Notes: a model not told the origin generated them from the letters alone. A stretch of DNA of 50,808 bases from Bradyrhizobium sp. 139 (GCF_023074175.1 NZ_JADPKS010000080.1:1-50808); one strand, 5' to 3'; counted from the stretch's first letter, positions 25,451 through 34,997 are shown. A program made the numbers and translations.

Positions 25451-26194
25451 TCAGACCGTCGCGAGCCATTTTGCAAGCGTCGTTTTTCCAAGCCGCGCCT
25501 CGCCCAGCGGGTTCAGCGTCGTGTCGTCGATGGGGGCGCCGTAATAGGGCGCCGTTGGGTCTGCCGTCACCGGACGGGTGTCGCCGGACGCCCTCAGACG
25601 TCGTGCGATGAACTCATTGAAGGGGGCCTTCTCAGGTCCTGCGATATCGATCGTGCCGTTCAGCGGCTGACCCATTGCGATCTCCGCGAGGCGATCGACC
25701 ACGTCGTCGGCCGCGATCGGTTGAAACAATGCCGAGGGAACGACGATCTTCCCTTCGGTTGCAGCCGCTTCGGCAATGGCGCTGAGGAATTCGAAGAACT
25801 GGGTGGCGCGCACGATCGAGTAGGAGACCGAGGCGGACTTGATGATGGTCTCCTGGGCGAGCTTGGCACGAAAATAGGCGTTGTCGGGCGACCGTTCGGT
25901 CCCGACGATCGACAGCGCCACGTGATGCTTCACGGCTGCTGCGGCCTCTGTCGCGACGAGATTATTGCTCGAACGCTGGAAGAAGTCGAGCACGGCGGCG
26001 GGCTCCCAGGACGGCGCGTTGGCAACGTCGACGACGACGTCCGCGCCCGCAAGCGCGGCAGCGAGGCCTTCCCCGGTCACGGCGTTCACGCCTGATTTCG
26101 GCGAGGCCGCCATTATCTCGTGGCCGTATTGTCTCAGCTTCGTCACGAGCTTGGATCCAATCAATCCGGTCCCGCCGATCACGACGATCTTCAT
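25451..26194 (-). CDS. NAD(P)-binding atypical SDR (NmrA-like)
   Basis: A 247-residue Rossmann-fold protein of the atypical short-chain dehydrogenase/NmrA group. The nucleotide motif is IGGTGLIG (about 5-12), with DVVVDVANAPSW (about 53-64) in the following strand. The YxxxK catalytic pair is not clear: the region reads NAYFRAKLAQE, where YFRAK at about 124-128 could serve. The C-terminal half has a short substrate domain. Relatives are annotated as NAD(P)H-binding or putative quinone/azo reductases. AGGAGA precedes the ATG at 26194. It lies 50 bases before the secreted cupin in the same direction, so they may form an operon. Confidence 0.82.
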   Translation of the reverse strand: MKIVVIGGTGLIGSKLVTKLRQYGHEIMAASPKSGVNAVTGEGLAAALAGADVVVDVANAPSWEPAAVLDFFQRSSNNLVATEAAAAVKHHVALSIVGTERSPDNAYFRAKLAQETIIKSASVSYSIVRATQFFEFLSAIAEAAATEGKIVVPSALFQPIAADDVVDRLAEIAMGQPLNGTIDIAGPEKAPFNEFIARRLRASGDTRPVTADPTAPYYGAPIDDTTLNPLGEARLGKTTLAKWLATV

Positions 26195-26364
26195 GGCATG
26201 TCTCCTTGGCATTCTGCGAACGCGAGATGATCAAGACCAACCGCTACTCGCACTCTCACGTCCACGAAAGCATTGCGAGTCTTACCCGGATCACGGGGCA
26301 AGCTCTTGCCTGTAACCGGCCTGCCTTGCCGAAAAATGCTCGATAGAGAGCCGCCGCGGTGTGA

Positions 26365-27666
26365 CTATTGCCGTGCGTCAATCCGGGCCATCCGAGAACC
26401 GCCGATACGGTGATACTCGGCAAGAAACTGGTCGTTCGGCAAATGGCTGTCGCCGTCGCGCGAATACTCCGTTTTCAAGCCATTGAGGAAGAACATTTCA
26501 TGCGCGCGTTCGTGCTTGGCTTCGATCGGGCCGCGTGGCTCCAGCGCGAACAGCCCGTGGACATGTCCGGCCACGGTTTCAGACACGTTGATCCGTCCTG
26601 CAACTCCGTACGCTTCCATGAACCATGCGGTGTTGACCGCATCGCCCCAGATGTCGAAGGTCATCCTGCGGAGGCCGACGACGCCCGAAATGACGGGCCC
26701 GGTATGGATGCCGATGCGCAGTTCCGGGCCATGTTCGCCAACCGTTTCGTATTGTGCCTTCAGGCGATCGAGCCGGGCGCGCATCTCCAGCGCCGCCAGG
26801 CAAACATCGATTGAATGTCGCCGGTCGGGCGATAGCACGCCGGCCACCGCCATGTAGGCGTCGCCAATGGTCTTGACCTTCTCCAGACCATACCGGGCGC
26901 CGATTTCGTCCAGCGCCGAGAAATACTTATCGAGGAGATTGATGAGCCGGGCCGGCTCGGTTCGTTCGGCGAGCTGCGTAAAGCCTTGGATATCCGCGAA
27001 CAGGATGGTTGCCGACCGCGTATATCTGGGCTGGACCCTGCCGCTGCGCCTGAGTTCGTCGGCGATCGGCGCCGGCAGGACATTGCGCAGCAGGGCTTCG
27101 GCGCGCGCGCGCTCGGCAGCGGCATCCAGTCGTGCCTGCTCGAGCTCCCTGATGGTCCGGCCGTACTCGAGCAGTCTGCGGCGGAGCTCCAGTTGCGCCA
27201 GGATCTGATGCGACAGCATTCGCAGCGCTTCCGTCTGCTGGAAGGAAAGCTCCCGCGGCTCGAAGTCCATCACACAGAGCGTTCCGAGCGCATAGCCTTC
27301 ATCGGTAATCAGCGGCATGCCGCAATAGAACCGGCAGGATGGCCTGAGCGCGACCATCGGACTGTTCCGAAATCGCGGATCCTGTTTCAGGTCGGGAATG
27401 ACGAGCAGTTCGGCGCCGCAAATCGTCGTCGCGCAGACAGCGCTCTCGCGTGGCGCGTCGGTGACGTCGGCCGGCAGACCATATCTCGCCTTGAGCCAGC
27501 GCCGGTCGTCATCGATAAAGCTGATATAGGAAACCGGGCAGCCGCAAAGTTGCGCCGCAAGCTCGGCAATTTCGTCGTAAGCGGCTTCAGGCGCACTGTC
27601 GATGATGTCGAGCGCGCGTAGGGCGGCGAGCCGTTCTGTTTCGTTTGTGGGCGCCGGTGACGGCAT
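26365..27666 (-). CDS. GAF-domain class III nucleotidyl cyclase
   Basis: A soluble 433-residue protein: GAF domain (about 20-160), a coiled-coil linker (about 160-195, ALLRNVLPAPIADEL being the usual signalling-helix end) and a class III adenylate/guanylate cyclase domain (about 215-400). Metal-binding Asp225 (FADIQGF) and Asp269 (TIGDAY), base-selecting Lys265 and Asp338 (FDIWG) favour ATP. The catalytic Asn345 is present, but the transition-state arginine four residues on is Phe349 (NTAWFM instead of N-x-A-S-R-M). Activity may be weak or lost. Start chosen at 27666 behind GGAG. Positions 27667-27918, upstream, hold no clear gene. Confidence 0.85.
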   Translation of the reverse strand: MPSPAPTNETERLAALRALDIIDSAPEAAYDEIAELAAQLCGCPVSYISFIDDDRRWLKARYGLPADVTDAPRESAVCATTICGAELLVIPDLKQDPRFRNSPMVALRPSCRFYCGMPLITDEGYALGTLCVMDFEPRELSFQQTEALRMLSHQILAQLELRRRLLEYGRTIRELEQARLDAAAERARAEALLRNVLPAPIADELRRSGRVQPRYTRSATILFADIQGFTQLAERTEPARLINLLDKYFSALDEIGARYGLEKVKTIGDAYMAVAGVLSPDRRHSIDVCLAALEMRARLDRLKAQYETVGEHGPELRIGIHTGPVISGVVGLRRMTFDIWGDAVNTAWFMEAYGVAGRINVSETVAGHVHGLFALEPRGPIEAKHERAHEMFFLNGLKTEYSRDGDSHLPNDQFLAEYHRIGGSRMARIDARQ

Positions 27667-27918
27667 GTTGGTCTCCGCGGAGGAGATCCTAAGACGGCCT
27701 CCCGCTTTCCGGAAAACCAAGCGGTGCGACCATTCCGTTCATTTGGGAAGCGCTGGAGGTGCGACAAGTGCTGTTCCAGCAGGTGGCACACCGGTTCCAC
27801 CGCTGCGCGACCCCTGGGTCAGCGAAGCCCGTTTCGGGCGTGGAACGTTATGGCGCCGGGAGGGTTCGGTTTCGCTGGGAGACAAGCGCATCGCAACCGA
27901 TCCTTGGAGGGAACCGCC

Positions 27919-28416
27919 ATGAGCAGCGATGCAGGCCGCAATGGTCCGTCATTGAGCGCGCTGTTCCGGGCGCCGGGGAGCGGACCCACGCTCGACGTGC
28001 TCGGTGTGACGCATAGCTACAAGGCGATGGCGAGCGATACCGGCCAACAATTCTCCGTGTGGGAATCGATCGTGCCGCCGGGCCGCGGTGCGCCGGCGCA
28101 CACGCACAGCCGCGAAGACGAGGCATTCTATGTGCTCAGCGGCGAGGTGGTGATGGACGTCGAAGGTGCTGCCGGTCCGCTGCGTCTCGGTACCGGTGCA
28201 TTTCTTTTCGCTCCACGCCATCGGCGTCACGGCTATCGTAACGTCGGCACGGATACGGCGCGCCTCCTGGTGTTCGCGATGCCGGGCGCCGGTCTCGATC
28301 ACATGTTTGCTGCCTTCGACGAGCTTGGACGACGCAGCGAAGGCATGCCCTCCGTCCTGGCCATTGCAACGATCGCCGGGCAGCATGGTGTCGTGATCCA
28401 TTCTTCGGCCGCTTGA
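27919..28416 (+). CDS. Cupin-domain protein
   Basis: A cytosolic single-domain cupin of 165 residues. Motif 1 is AHTHSREDEAFYVLSGE (about 54-70, ligands His, His and Glu) and motif 2 is FAPRHRRHGYRNVG (about 97-110, ligand His). The layout resembles quercetinase-like and other small cupins of unknown substrate. A TTGGAGGGAA ribosome site precedes the ATG by seven bases. It is divergent from the cyclase gene and convergent with the Cache protein, with 185 unassigned bases between the latter two. Confidence 0.82.
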   Translation: MSSDAGRNGPSLSALFRAPGSGPTLDVLGVTHSYKAMASDTGQQFSVWESIVPPGRGAPAHTHSREDEAFYVLSGEVVMDVEGAAGPLRLGTGAFLFAPRHRRHGYRNVGTDTARLLVFAMPGAGLDHMFAAFDELGRRSEGMPSVLAIATIAGQHGVVIHSSAA

Positions 28417-28601
28417 GCCGATAAAGGCGCCATGATCGTCCGACTTCGTGAACGATGCTCCGTTGCCGCTGTTTTGCCCGATGTGTCAATCGCTTACGTA
28501 GCGCGAGCACGCATCATGCCGGCAACCTCAGGCTACTTTGCATGGGGTTGTTTTCCAGAATTTTTGAGCCAGAGCTGCGAGGCGCGCCTTCCGGTCCGGG
28601 C

Positions 28602-29684
28602 CTATACCCCGCAGACGATCACACCGTACCAGCCGAGCCCCCGATAGGTCTCGTAGCCCGGCGTCGCATGGAAGGCGACCAGCGCGCCGGTGCGGTCGTG
28701 ATAGAAGCCGGAGCGCTGGCCGTTCAGCGCGAGCGAGATGCGCTCGCTGAGGATGCCCTGGCCGTCGGAAGCCGCGATAACGCGGAGATTCGAGTCGACC
28801 AGCAGCACGCGAGCCTTGTCGCTGTCGCCGACGCGCACGCCTTGCACGATGGCGCGGGCCTGCGCCTCCCAGTCGAAATGGATGGCGAGTACGCCGATCG
28901 GCGCGCCGTTGGCCTGGCCGCCGGCGCGGACGCTGGCGCAATAGGTCGCGACCTGCGCGTTGCCGAGCAGCGGCTGGTTCTCGACGTCGCCGGCGACATA
29001 GTCGTCGCCGGAGCGCAGCCCCTTCGCCTCTCGAAACCACTTTGTGTGGGCGACGTTCTGGCCGATCACCCGAAAGCGGTCGGCGCGACCGCTGGCGATG
29101 ACGTTGCCGTCGAGGTCGCAGAGCCAGAGGTCGAGATAGACGGTGTAGGCTCCGAGAATCACGCCGAGCCGCTGCGAGGCATAATTGACTGTCGCCGATG
29201 CAGGGGAGGCCGCGCAATCGACCACGGCGGAATCGGTTGCCCACCAGCGCACGTCGCAGGTGCGCTCATAGAGGTTGCGGTCGATCAGCTCGACCGCATT
29301 GAGCGACAAATCGACCATGCGCTCGCCGCGCGAGCGCTGGCTCATGCGGTCGATCGAGGAGACCAGATCGCCGGTGCGTTTCGTCAGCTGGGTTTCGAGC
29401 TCGCGGGCGATGGTCTCGACCTGCTGGCCGACGCCGCGCACTTCCTGCGCCACCACGGCGAAGCCCGCGCCTTGGGCGCCGGCGCGCGAACTCTCGATCA
29501 GCGCGTTCAGCGCCAGCATCTTCATCTGATTGGTGATCTGCTGGATCGCCTTGGTCTTGTCGACCGCGATCTGGTTGACCTCCGCGGTCAGGCGATTGAT
29601 CAGCGCGGAGATATCGGAATCATCGTCGGGCTCGGTGGTTCCGTTCGCGATCGGCTTGGCCTTCAGACCCAGCGCAGCAGACAT
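28602..29684 (-). CDS. Soluble chemoreceptor-hairpin and Cache-domain protein
   Basis: A 360-residue protein with unusual order. Residues about 35-90 carry the tip of the methyl-accepting chemotaxis signalling hairpin (NQMKMLALNALIESSRAGAQ then GAGFAVVAQEV), which normally binds CheA/CheW. Residues about 130-355 look like a Cache/PAS-type sensor (LWLCDLDGNVIASG, VGQN-type strand, LLVDSNLRVIAASDGQGI). No membrane helix separates them, and the sensor follows the signalling part instead of preceding it. It may be a cytoplasmic receptor. The end YGVIVCGV is short, so slight C-terminal loss cannot be excluded. Start at 29684. Confidence 0.78.
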   Translation of the reverse strand: MSAALGLKAKPIANGTTEPDDDSDISALINRLTAEVNQIAVDKTKAIQQITNQMKMLALNALIESSRAGAQGAGFAVVAQEVRGVGQQVETIARELETQLTKRTGDLVSSIDRMSQRSRGERMVDLSLNAVELIDRNLYERTCDVRWWATDSAVVDCAASPASATVNYASQRLGVILGAYTVYLDLWLCDLDGNVIASGRADRFRVIGQNVAHTKWFREAKGLRSGDDYVAGDVENQPLLGNAQVATYCASVRAGGQANGAPIGVLAIHFDWEAQARAIVQGVRVGDSDKARVLLVDSNLRVIAASDGQGILSERISLALNGQRSGFYHDRTGALVAFHATPGYETYRGLGWYGVIVCGV

Positions 29685-29969
29685 CGGGGACTTCCCTTGG
29701 CAATGAGGTCTGATCTGCAACCGGCCCGAACAACAGATCGCAGATCGAATACGAGTATTTTTCGAAGATTCCGCCTAACGCCTGCTTAATTTGCCGTTTC
29801 GCGGAATGCCTAAATGATAGTCAATCCGGCCTGTAGAGCGGCCATCCACCGCTTTGTGTCCGCTTGCCGTTGCAAATCCCGAGGGATTCCCGGCCAATCC
29901 CCTTAAGTGGGCAGCCGGATGCCTGCGTGACGGTCCGGGCCCCGAGTTCCAACAGCAGTCCCTCGAATC

Positions 29970-31811
29970 ATGACGCCGCCCGCCACCGCCTTGCCCGTCG
30001 AAGTGCCCCAGGCGTTCCTGGGCGTGGCGCGCTCGCTCACCGACAAGCTCTGGCGCGACCGGCTGGACGCGCGCGGGGCGGCCAAGGCGCTTGCCATCGT
30101 GCAGCGGCACCAATTGCCGGAGCTGCTGGCGCGGGTGCTGGCAGGCCGGGGCGTTGACATCGATGGGGTCACCGACTTCCTCGATCCGACCATCCGCAAG
30201 CTGCTGCCGGATCCGTTCACGGTGACGGAGATGGAGGCCGCCGCAAGGCGAATCGCTGATGCGGCAGCGAAGGGAGAGAAGGTCGCGATCTTCGGTGATT
30301 ACGACGTCGACGGCGCCACCTCGTCCGCGCTGCTCGCCTGGCACCTGCGCCATTGCGGGCTCGACCCGCTGATCCACATTCCCGATCGCATCTTTGAAGG
30401 TTACGGCCCCAACGTCGAAGCGGTTCGCGGGTTGGTGGCAAAGGGGGCGACGCTGCTCGTCACCGTCGATTGCGGCACCACCAGCATCGAGCCGCTCGCC
30501 GAAGCCAAGCGCCTCGGCATGTCCGTCGTCGTGATCGATCATCATCAGGCCAGCACGGAGCTGCCGGAGGTCGATGCGCTGGTCAATCCGAACCGGCTCG
30601 ACGATCTCTCCGGCCTCGGCCATCTCGCCGCTGTCGGCCTCGTGCTGGTGACGCTGGTCGCGGTCAACCGCGAACTGCGCCAGCGCGGCTTCTGGACCAG
30701 CGAGATGCCCGAGCCCGATCTACTCGGCATGCTGCATCACGTCGCGCTCGGCACGGTTGCGGATGTCGCGCCGTTGATCGGTCTCAATCGCGCTTTCGTC
30801 GCAAAAGGGCTGATCGCGTTGCGGCGCCGTGACCATGTCGGCCATACCGCCCTGATGGACGTGGCGCGGCTCAATGGCCCGCCGGAGGCCTGGCATCTCG
30901 GATTCATGCTGGGGCCGCGCGTCAATGCCGGCGGCCGCATCGGCCGCGCCGATCTCGGCGTGCGGCTGCTGCTGGAAGGCGACAGTGTCGAGGCGGCGCG
31001 GATCGCCGCCGAGCTCGATCGCCTCAACAGCGAGCGCCGCGTCATCGAGCAGGCAGCCGAAGCGCAGGCCGAAGCCGAAGCGCTCGCCTCGATCGGGCTG
31101 GAGGACAAGCTCGGCGTCATCGTCACGGCCTCCGAAGGCTGGCATCCCGGCGTGGTCGGCCTCGTCGCATCCCGGCTGAAGGAGAAGTTTTCGCGGCCCG
31201 CCTTTGCGATCGCGCTGGAGCCCGGCGGCATCGGCACCGGCTCGGGTCGCTCCATCGCCGGCGTCGATCTCGGCAAGGCGGTGCGGCAGGCCGTGACCGA
31301 CGGCATTTTGCTGAAAGGCGGTGGCCACGCGATGGCCGCTGGCGTGACCTTGCGGAAGGAGAAGCTCGCCGAATTCCGCGCCTATCTCGAAAATGCGCTG
31401 GCGCGCGATGTTGCCGAGGCGCGCCACGTCAACGAGCTTTATATCGACGGCGCCGTCTCCGCGCGCGCGGTGACGCCGGAGCTTGCGTCCACGCTCAACC
31501 GCGCAGGCCCCTTCGGGAGCGGCAATCCGGAAGCCATGCTGGCGTTGCCGGCGCACCAGCTCGTCTATGCCGACGAGGTCGGCCAGGCGCATCTGCGCCT
31601 GCGTTTCAAGTCGGGCGACGGCGCCATCGTCAACGGCATTGCGTTCCGTTCGGTCGGCCAGAAGCTCGGCAACGCGCTCCTCGCCAATCGCGGCCAGCAA
31701 TTGCATGTCGCGGGATCATTGTCGGTCGACCGCTACCAGGGCGCCGAACGCGTGCAATTCCGCGTCGTCGACGTCGCGCTACCGGACAGGGGGCCATCCA
31801 TGATTAGGTAA
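29970..31811 (+). CDS. recJ: Single-stranded-DNA-specific exonuclease RecJ
   Basis: 5'-3' single-strand DNA exonuclease acting in recombination and mismatch repair. The 613-residue protein has the DHH phosphoesterase motifs FGDYDVDGATSS (about 108-119), VTVDCGTTS (about 162-170) and IDHHQAS (about 189-195), followed by GPRVNAGGRIG and the DHHA1 motif GSGRSIAGVDL / KGGGHAMAAG, then the C-terminal OB-type domain. All catalytic Asp and His residues are present. No clear ribosome site precedes the ATG. The 285 bases upstream (29685-29969) show no gene. Confidence 0.94.
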   Translation: MTPPATALPVEVPQAFLGVARSLTDKLWRDRLDARGAAKALAIVQRHQLPELLARVLAGRGVDIDGVTDFLDPTIRKLLPDPFTVTEMEAAARRIADAAAKGEKVAIFGDYDVDGATSSALLAWHLRHCGLDPLIHIPDRIFEGYGPNVEAVRGLVAKGATLLVTVDCGTTSIEPLAEAKRLGMSVVVIDHHQASTELPEVDALVNPNRLDDLSGLGHLAAVGLVLVTLVAVNRELRQRGFWTSEMPEPDLLGMLHHVALGTVADVAPLIGLNRAFVAKGLIALRRRDHVGHTALMDVARLNGPPEAWHLGFMLGPRVNAGGRIGRADLGVRLLLEGDSVEAARIAAELDRLNSERRVIEQAAEAQAEAEALASIGLEDKLGVIVTASEGWHPGVVGLVASRLKEKFSRPAFAIALEPGGIGTGSGRSIAGVDLGKAVRQAVTDGILLKGGGHAMAAGVTLRKEKLAEFRAYLENALARDVAEARHVNELYIDGAVSARAVTPELASTLNRAGPFGSGNPEAMLALPAHQLVYADEVGQAHLRLRFKSGDGAIVNGIAFRSVGQKLGNALLANRGQQLHVAGSLSVDRYQGAERVQFRVVDVALPDRGPSMIR

Positions 31812-31880
31812 CGCATGATCCGGACCCGAAGGGCCGCGCTAGCGCAAAATGCGAAGCGGTTTTCCGACAAGACCATGCGC
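31812..31880. repeat. Dispersed intergenic repeat after recJ
   Basis: A 69-base element starting directly after the recJ stop: CGCATGATCCGGA at one end and TTTTCCGACAAGACCATGCGC at the other, which are partly complementary (GCATGATC/GACCATGC, CGGA/TCCG). It matches the style of the ACGCATGATC..GGTTTTCCGA..GATCATGC element scattered through Bradyrhizobium and Nitrobacter genomes (recalled, not searched). Confidence 0.55.
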
Positions 31881-31920
31881 AAAAATAGATCGCCGCAAAC
31901 AACAAAAAAAGGAGTGAAAC

Positions 31921-32730
31921 ATGGCAGGACAGGTTCAGGGCAAGGTCGCGCTGGTGACAGGCGGCGCCTCGGGCATCGGCGAAGCGATCGTCGAGCTGTT
32001 CGCGCGCGAGGGCGCGACTGTCGTTGCCACCGACATCGACGAGCTCAGAGGTCCCGAACTCGCAAAGCGCATCACCGGGGCCGGCGGCAAGGCGATCTTC
32101 CTGGAACAGGATGTCACCAGCGAGGAACGCTGGATCGAGATCGCAGCCGACATCGCGAAGCGCCATGGCCGGCTCGACATTCTCGTCTCCAATGCCGGCA
32201 TCGGCATCGCCGTGCCCTCGATCGTCGACATGACGCTCGGTGACTGGCGCAGGCAGAGCGCGATCAACCTTGACGGCGTGTTTCTTTCCGTCAAGCACTG
32301 CCTGCCTTTAATGCGCAAGTCCGGGGGCGGTTCGATCGTCATGATGTCCTCGCTCGCGGGCCTGCGTGGCTCGCCGGGGCTGTCGGCCTATTCGGCGACC
32401 AAGGGCGGCGTGCGGCTGTTCGCAAAGTCGATCGCGATGGAATGCGCGGCTGCTGCTGACGGTATCCGCGTCAACTCCGTTCATCCCGGCATCATCGACA
32501 CGCCGATCTGGGGCAAGATCCCGACGGGCGCGACCGGAAACCAGGGCAACGCGCCGATTGATCCGGAGGAACGCGCCCGGATCGTTACCCCGCTTGGCCG
32601 TGCCGGCCACGCTGCAGAGATCGCCAGCGGCGTCCTGTATCTGGCCTCGGATGCTTCGCGCTACGTCACCGGCAGCGAGCTCGTCATCGATGGCGGCATG
32701 AACGCCGGCGGCGTGCCGCGGCGAGCCTAA
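31921..32730 (+). CDS. SDR-family oxidoreductase
   Basis: Classical short-chain dehydrogenase of 269 residues: cofactor motif TGGASGIG (about 14-21), SNAG (about 90-93) and the catalytic Ser/Tyr/Lys set in MSSLAG and SAYSATKGG (about 141-162). The acidic residue after strand 2 (ATDIDEL) suggests NAD over NADP. The C-terminal dinucleotide/substrate loop ends VTGSELVIDGGMNAGG. An excellent AAAGGAG site precedes the ATG. A class II aldolase gene follows after 95 bases, so the two may form a small sugar- or hydroxyacid-catabolic pair. Substrate not assignable. Confidence 0.9.
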   Translation: MAGQVQGKVALVTGGASGIGEAIVELFAREGATVVATDIDELRGPELAKRITGAGGKAIFLEQDVTSEERWIEIAADIAKRHGRLDILVSNAGIGIAVPSIVDMTLGDWRRQSAINLDGVFLSVKHCLPLMRKSGGGSIVMMSSLAGLRGSPGLSAYSATKGGVRLFAKSIAMECAAAADGIRVNSVHPGIIDTPIWGKIPTGATGNQGNAPIDPEERARIVTPLGRAGHAAEIASGVLYLASDASRYVTGSELVIDGGMNAGGVPRRA

Positions 32731-32825
32731 GGCGCGCAGGGCAGGGCGGCGCTTGCAGGGGCTGACGCGCCGGCACTGCCCCTGTACAACGCGAGGAATT
32801 CCGACCGACAGAGGTTTTCTTTGCC

Positions 32826-33623
32826 ATGGCGCACAGCCTTCATTCGTCTTCTTGCGCGCCTGAGCCCGTCCGCTCGAACCGTCCGGATCTCGCCAGCGAT
32901 GCGATCCGCACCGCGCGCGAGGACCTTGCAGCCTGTTTCCGCATGGCCGCGCGCAACGGTTTTGAAGAGGGCATCTGCAACCACTTCTCGGCCGTGGTGC
33001 CGGGCCATGACGATCTCTTCCTGGTCAACCCTTATGGCTACGCCTTCCGCGAGCTGACGGCCTCGAAGCTCCTGATCTGCGATTTCCACGGCAACGTGCT
33101 CGACGGCGAGGGCGTGCCCGAGGCGACTGCATTCTACATCCATGCCGAGATGCACAAGCGCCTGCCGCGCGCGAAGGTCGCCTTCCACACCCACATGCCC
33201 TATGCCACGGCGCTGTCGATGACCGAGGGCGATCCCCTGATCTGGGCCGGCCAGACCGCCCTGAAGTTTTATGGTCGTACGGCGGTCGATCGCGACTACA
33301 ACGGCCTCGCGCTCGACGACCGCGAAGGCGCGCGCATCGCCTCCGCTGTGGGCGATGCGGACATCGTCTTCATGAAGCACCATGGCGTCATGGTGCTGGC
33401 CCCGACCATTGCAGAGGCCTGGGACGATCTTTACTACCTCGAGCGTGCCGCCGAGGTGCAGGTGCTGGCAATGTCGACTGGACGCAAGGTGCTGCCGGTC
33501 GATGCCGCCATTGCGGCCGAAACCTACAAGCAGATGCGCGACGGCGATTCCGAATCCGCGCGGCTGCATCTCGCAGCGATCCGGCGTCAGCTGGATGCCG
33601 AGGAGCCGCAGTACCGGCACTGA
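32826..33623 (+). CDS. Class II aldolase/adducin-domain protein
   Basis: A 265-residue member of the class II aldolase/adducin family (fuculose-phosphate aldolase fold). Metal-binding histidines lie in FHTHMPYATAL (about 119-129) and MKHHGVMVLAP (about 178-188). The acidic catalytic residue is probably in the LDGEGVPEATAFYIHAEMHK segment (about 91-110). Members cleave sugar phosphates or act in hydroxyacid catabolism, and the subgroup without a kinase partner is of unknown substrate. The start has a weak ribosome site; the first 20 residues look unstructured. It is convergent with the transglycosylase (seven bases between stops). Confidence 0.84.
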   Translation: MAHSLHSSSCAPEPVRSNRPDLASDAIRTAREDLAACFRMAARNGFEEGICNHFSAVVPGHDDLFLVNPYGYAFRELTASKLLICDFHGNVLDGEGVPEATAFYIHAEMHKRLPRAKVAFHTHMPYATALSMTEGDPLIWAGQTALKFYGRTAVDRDYNGLALDDREGARIASAVGDADIVFMKHHGVMVLAPTIAEAWDDLYYLERAAEVQVLAMSTGRKVLPVDAAIAAETYKQMRDGDSESARLHLAAIRRQLDAEEPQYRH

Positions 33624-33630
33624 GCCTGCC

Positions 33631-34860
33631 TTACGATCCCTGCCGCAGCTTGGCCAGCACCTTCAGCCCGCCATAGCCGTCCGCAGGGGTGATCCCGGCC
33701 TTCTGCTGAAAATCCTTGATCGCCTTCATCGTATCGTTGCCGACACGGCCGTCGGTGCCGCCGGTGTCGAAACCGGCCTTGGTCAGCCGCGTCTGCATCT
33801 CCTGCACCTCGGCGAGCGTGAGCGCGCGTTCGGAGCCGGGGAAGGGCTGGATGAAGGGCGGCGCGCCGAGGCAGCGGTCGCCGAGATGGCAGATCGCCAG
33901 CGCATAGTTCATCGAGGGATTGTAGCTCTTGACCGAGTAAAAATTCGGTCCCAGCAGGAATGTCGGTCCGCCCGCGACCGGCGTCCACATCTGCGCGGAT
34001 GCATTCGGTTGCGGAAATGGCTGGCCGTCGGCGCGGATGACGCCCGCTGATGCCCAGGCGGCGTAGGTGCGGCTGCCGTTTATGTCGCCGGACGCGCGCA
34101 CCTCATAGCCCCAGTGCTCGCCGCGATGCCACTTGCCGCGATTGACCAGGTACTTTGCCGTCGAGCCCAGGGCATCGTCGGGCTTGCCGAACGGGGAGAC
34201 CTTGCCGTCGCCGTCATAGTCGATGCCGACATTGAGCCAGACCTCCGGCATCCATTGCGAATGCCCCATTGCGCCGGCCCAGGATCCCTGCATCTGCTCC
34301 GGCGTGCTCCAGCCCTTGTCGACGATGCGCAGCGCGTTGATCAGTTCGGTCTCCCAATAGGCTTTTCGGCGCGGCTCGTTCCAGGCGAGCGCGGCGAGCG
34401 AGGGGAATACCGGCGTCATGTGGTTCTGCTGCACCAGCGGATCGCCATAGGCGGACTCCACGCCCCACAGCGCCAGCAGCGTGCCGCGCTCGACGCCGAA
34501 ATCGCGCTCGATGCGCGCAAGCAGCGCCTCGTTGTTCTTGAGCGCGATCTTGCCGTTGATGATACGCCAGTCCGAGACGCGGCGGTTGATGTATTGCCAG
34601 ACCTGCTCGTGGAATTCGGGCTGGTTGCGCATCTGCTTGAACACGCTCATGTCGGGCTCGACCCGCGCCATCGCGCGCTGCCATGTCGCGGCCGAAATGC
34701 CTTTCGCCATTGCGCGTGCGCGAAAACCCTCGCGCCATTTGTCGAAGCCCGGTGGCGCGGCGAGGAGGTGCGTCGGGAATGTGATGAGCGCGGCTGCGCC
34801 AAGCGTGGATCGAAGCAGGGCGCGGCGGCTGTGATCGGCAGAGGAATCAGCTTGTTTCAT
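33631..34860 (-). CDS. MltB-type lytic murein transglycosylase
   Basis: Exported peptidoglycan lytic transglycosylase (409 residues). A twin-arginine-like signal (SRRALLRSTLGAAALITF, about 11-28) leads to the SLT_2/MltB catalytic domain with Glu135 in LWGVESAYGD as the acid/base, QGSWAGAMGHSQWMP (about 195-209) lining the active site, and a C-terminal peptidoglycan-binding domain (about 350-405: MQTRLTKAGFDTGGTDGRVG). No lipobox is visible, so it is probably soluble in the periplasm. A lone gene. Confidence 0.9.
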   Translation of the reverse strand: MKQADSSADHSRRALLRSTLGAAALITFPTHLLAAPPGFDKWREGFRARAMAKGISAATWQRAMARVEPDMSVFKQMRNQPEFHEQVWQYINRRVSDWRIINGKIALKNNEALLARIERDFGVERGTLLALWGVESAYGDPLVQQNHMTPVFPSLAALAWNEPRRKAYWETELINALRIVDKGWSTPEQMQGSWAGAMGHSQWMPEVWLNVGIDYDGDGKVSPFGKPDDALGSTAKYLVNRGKWHRGEHWGYEVRASGDINGSRTYAAWASAGVIRADGQPFPQPNASAQMWTPVAGGPTFLLGPNFYSVKSYNPSMNYALAICHLGDRCLGAPPFIQPFPGSERALTLAEVQEMQTRLTKAGFDTGGTDGRVGNDTMKAIKDFQQKAGITPADGYGGLKVLAKLRQGS

Positions 34861-34997
34861 GGACCCATTCTAGCGGGAAACATGGTCCCTGCGAGTCGGT
34901 TCCTGAAACAGGAGGAACAGGCCCATCGGCCCCGCATTCCCCGGAACAAACTGTCGCGCTCCGGCATTCCCCTCGCACCACGTTGGAGGATGAGAAG

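Noticed and set aside
34943..34947. GGAAC as the -35 of an EcfG-type general stress promoter
   Set aside because: No CGTT-like -10 box lies at the expected spacing downstream.
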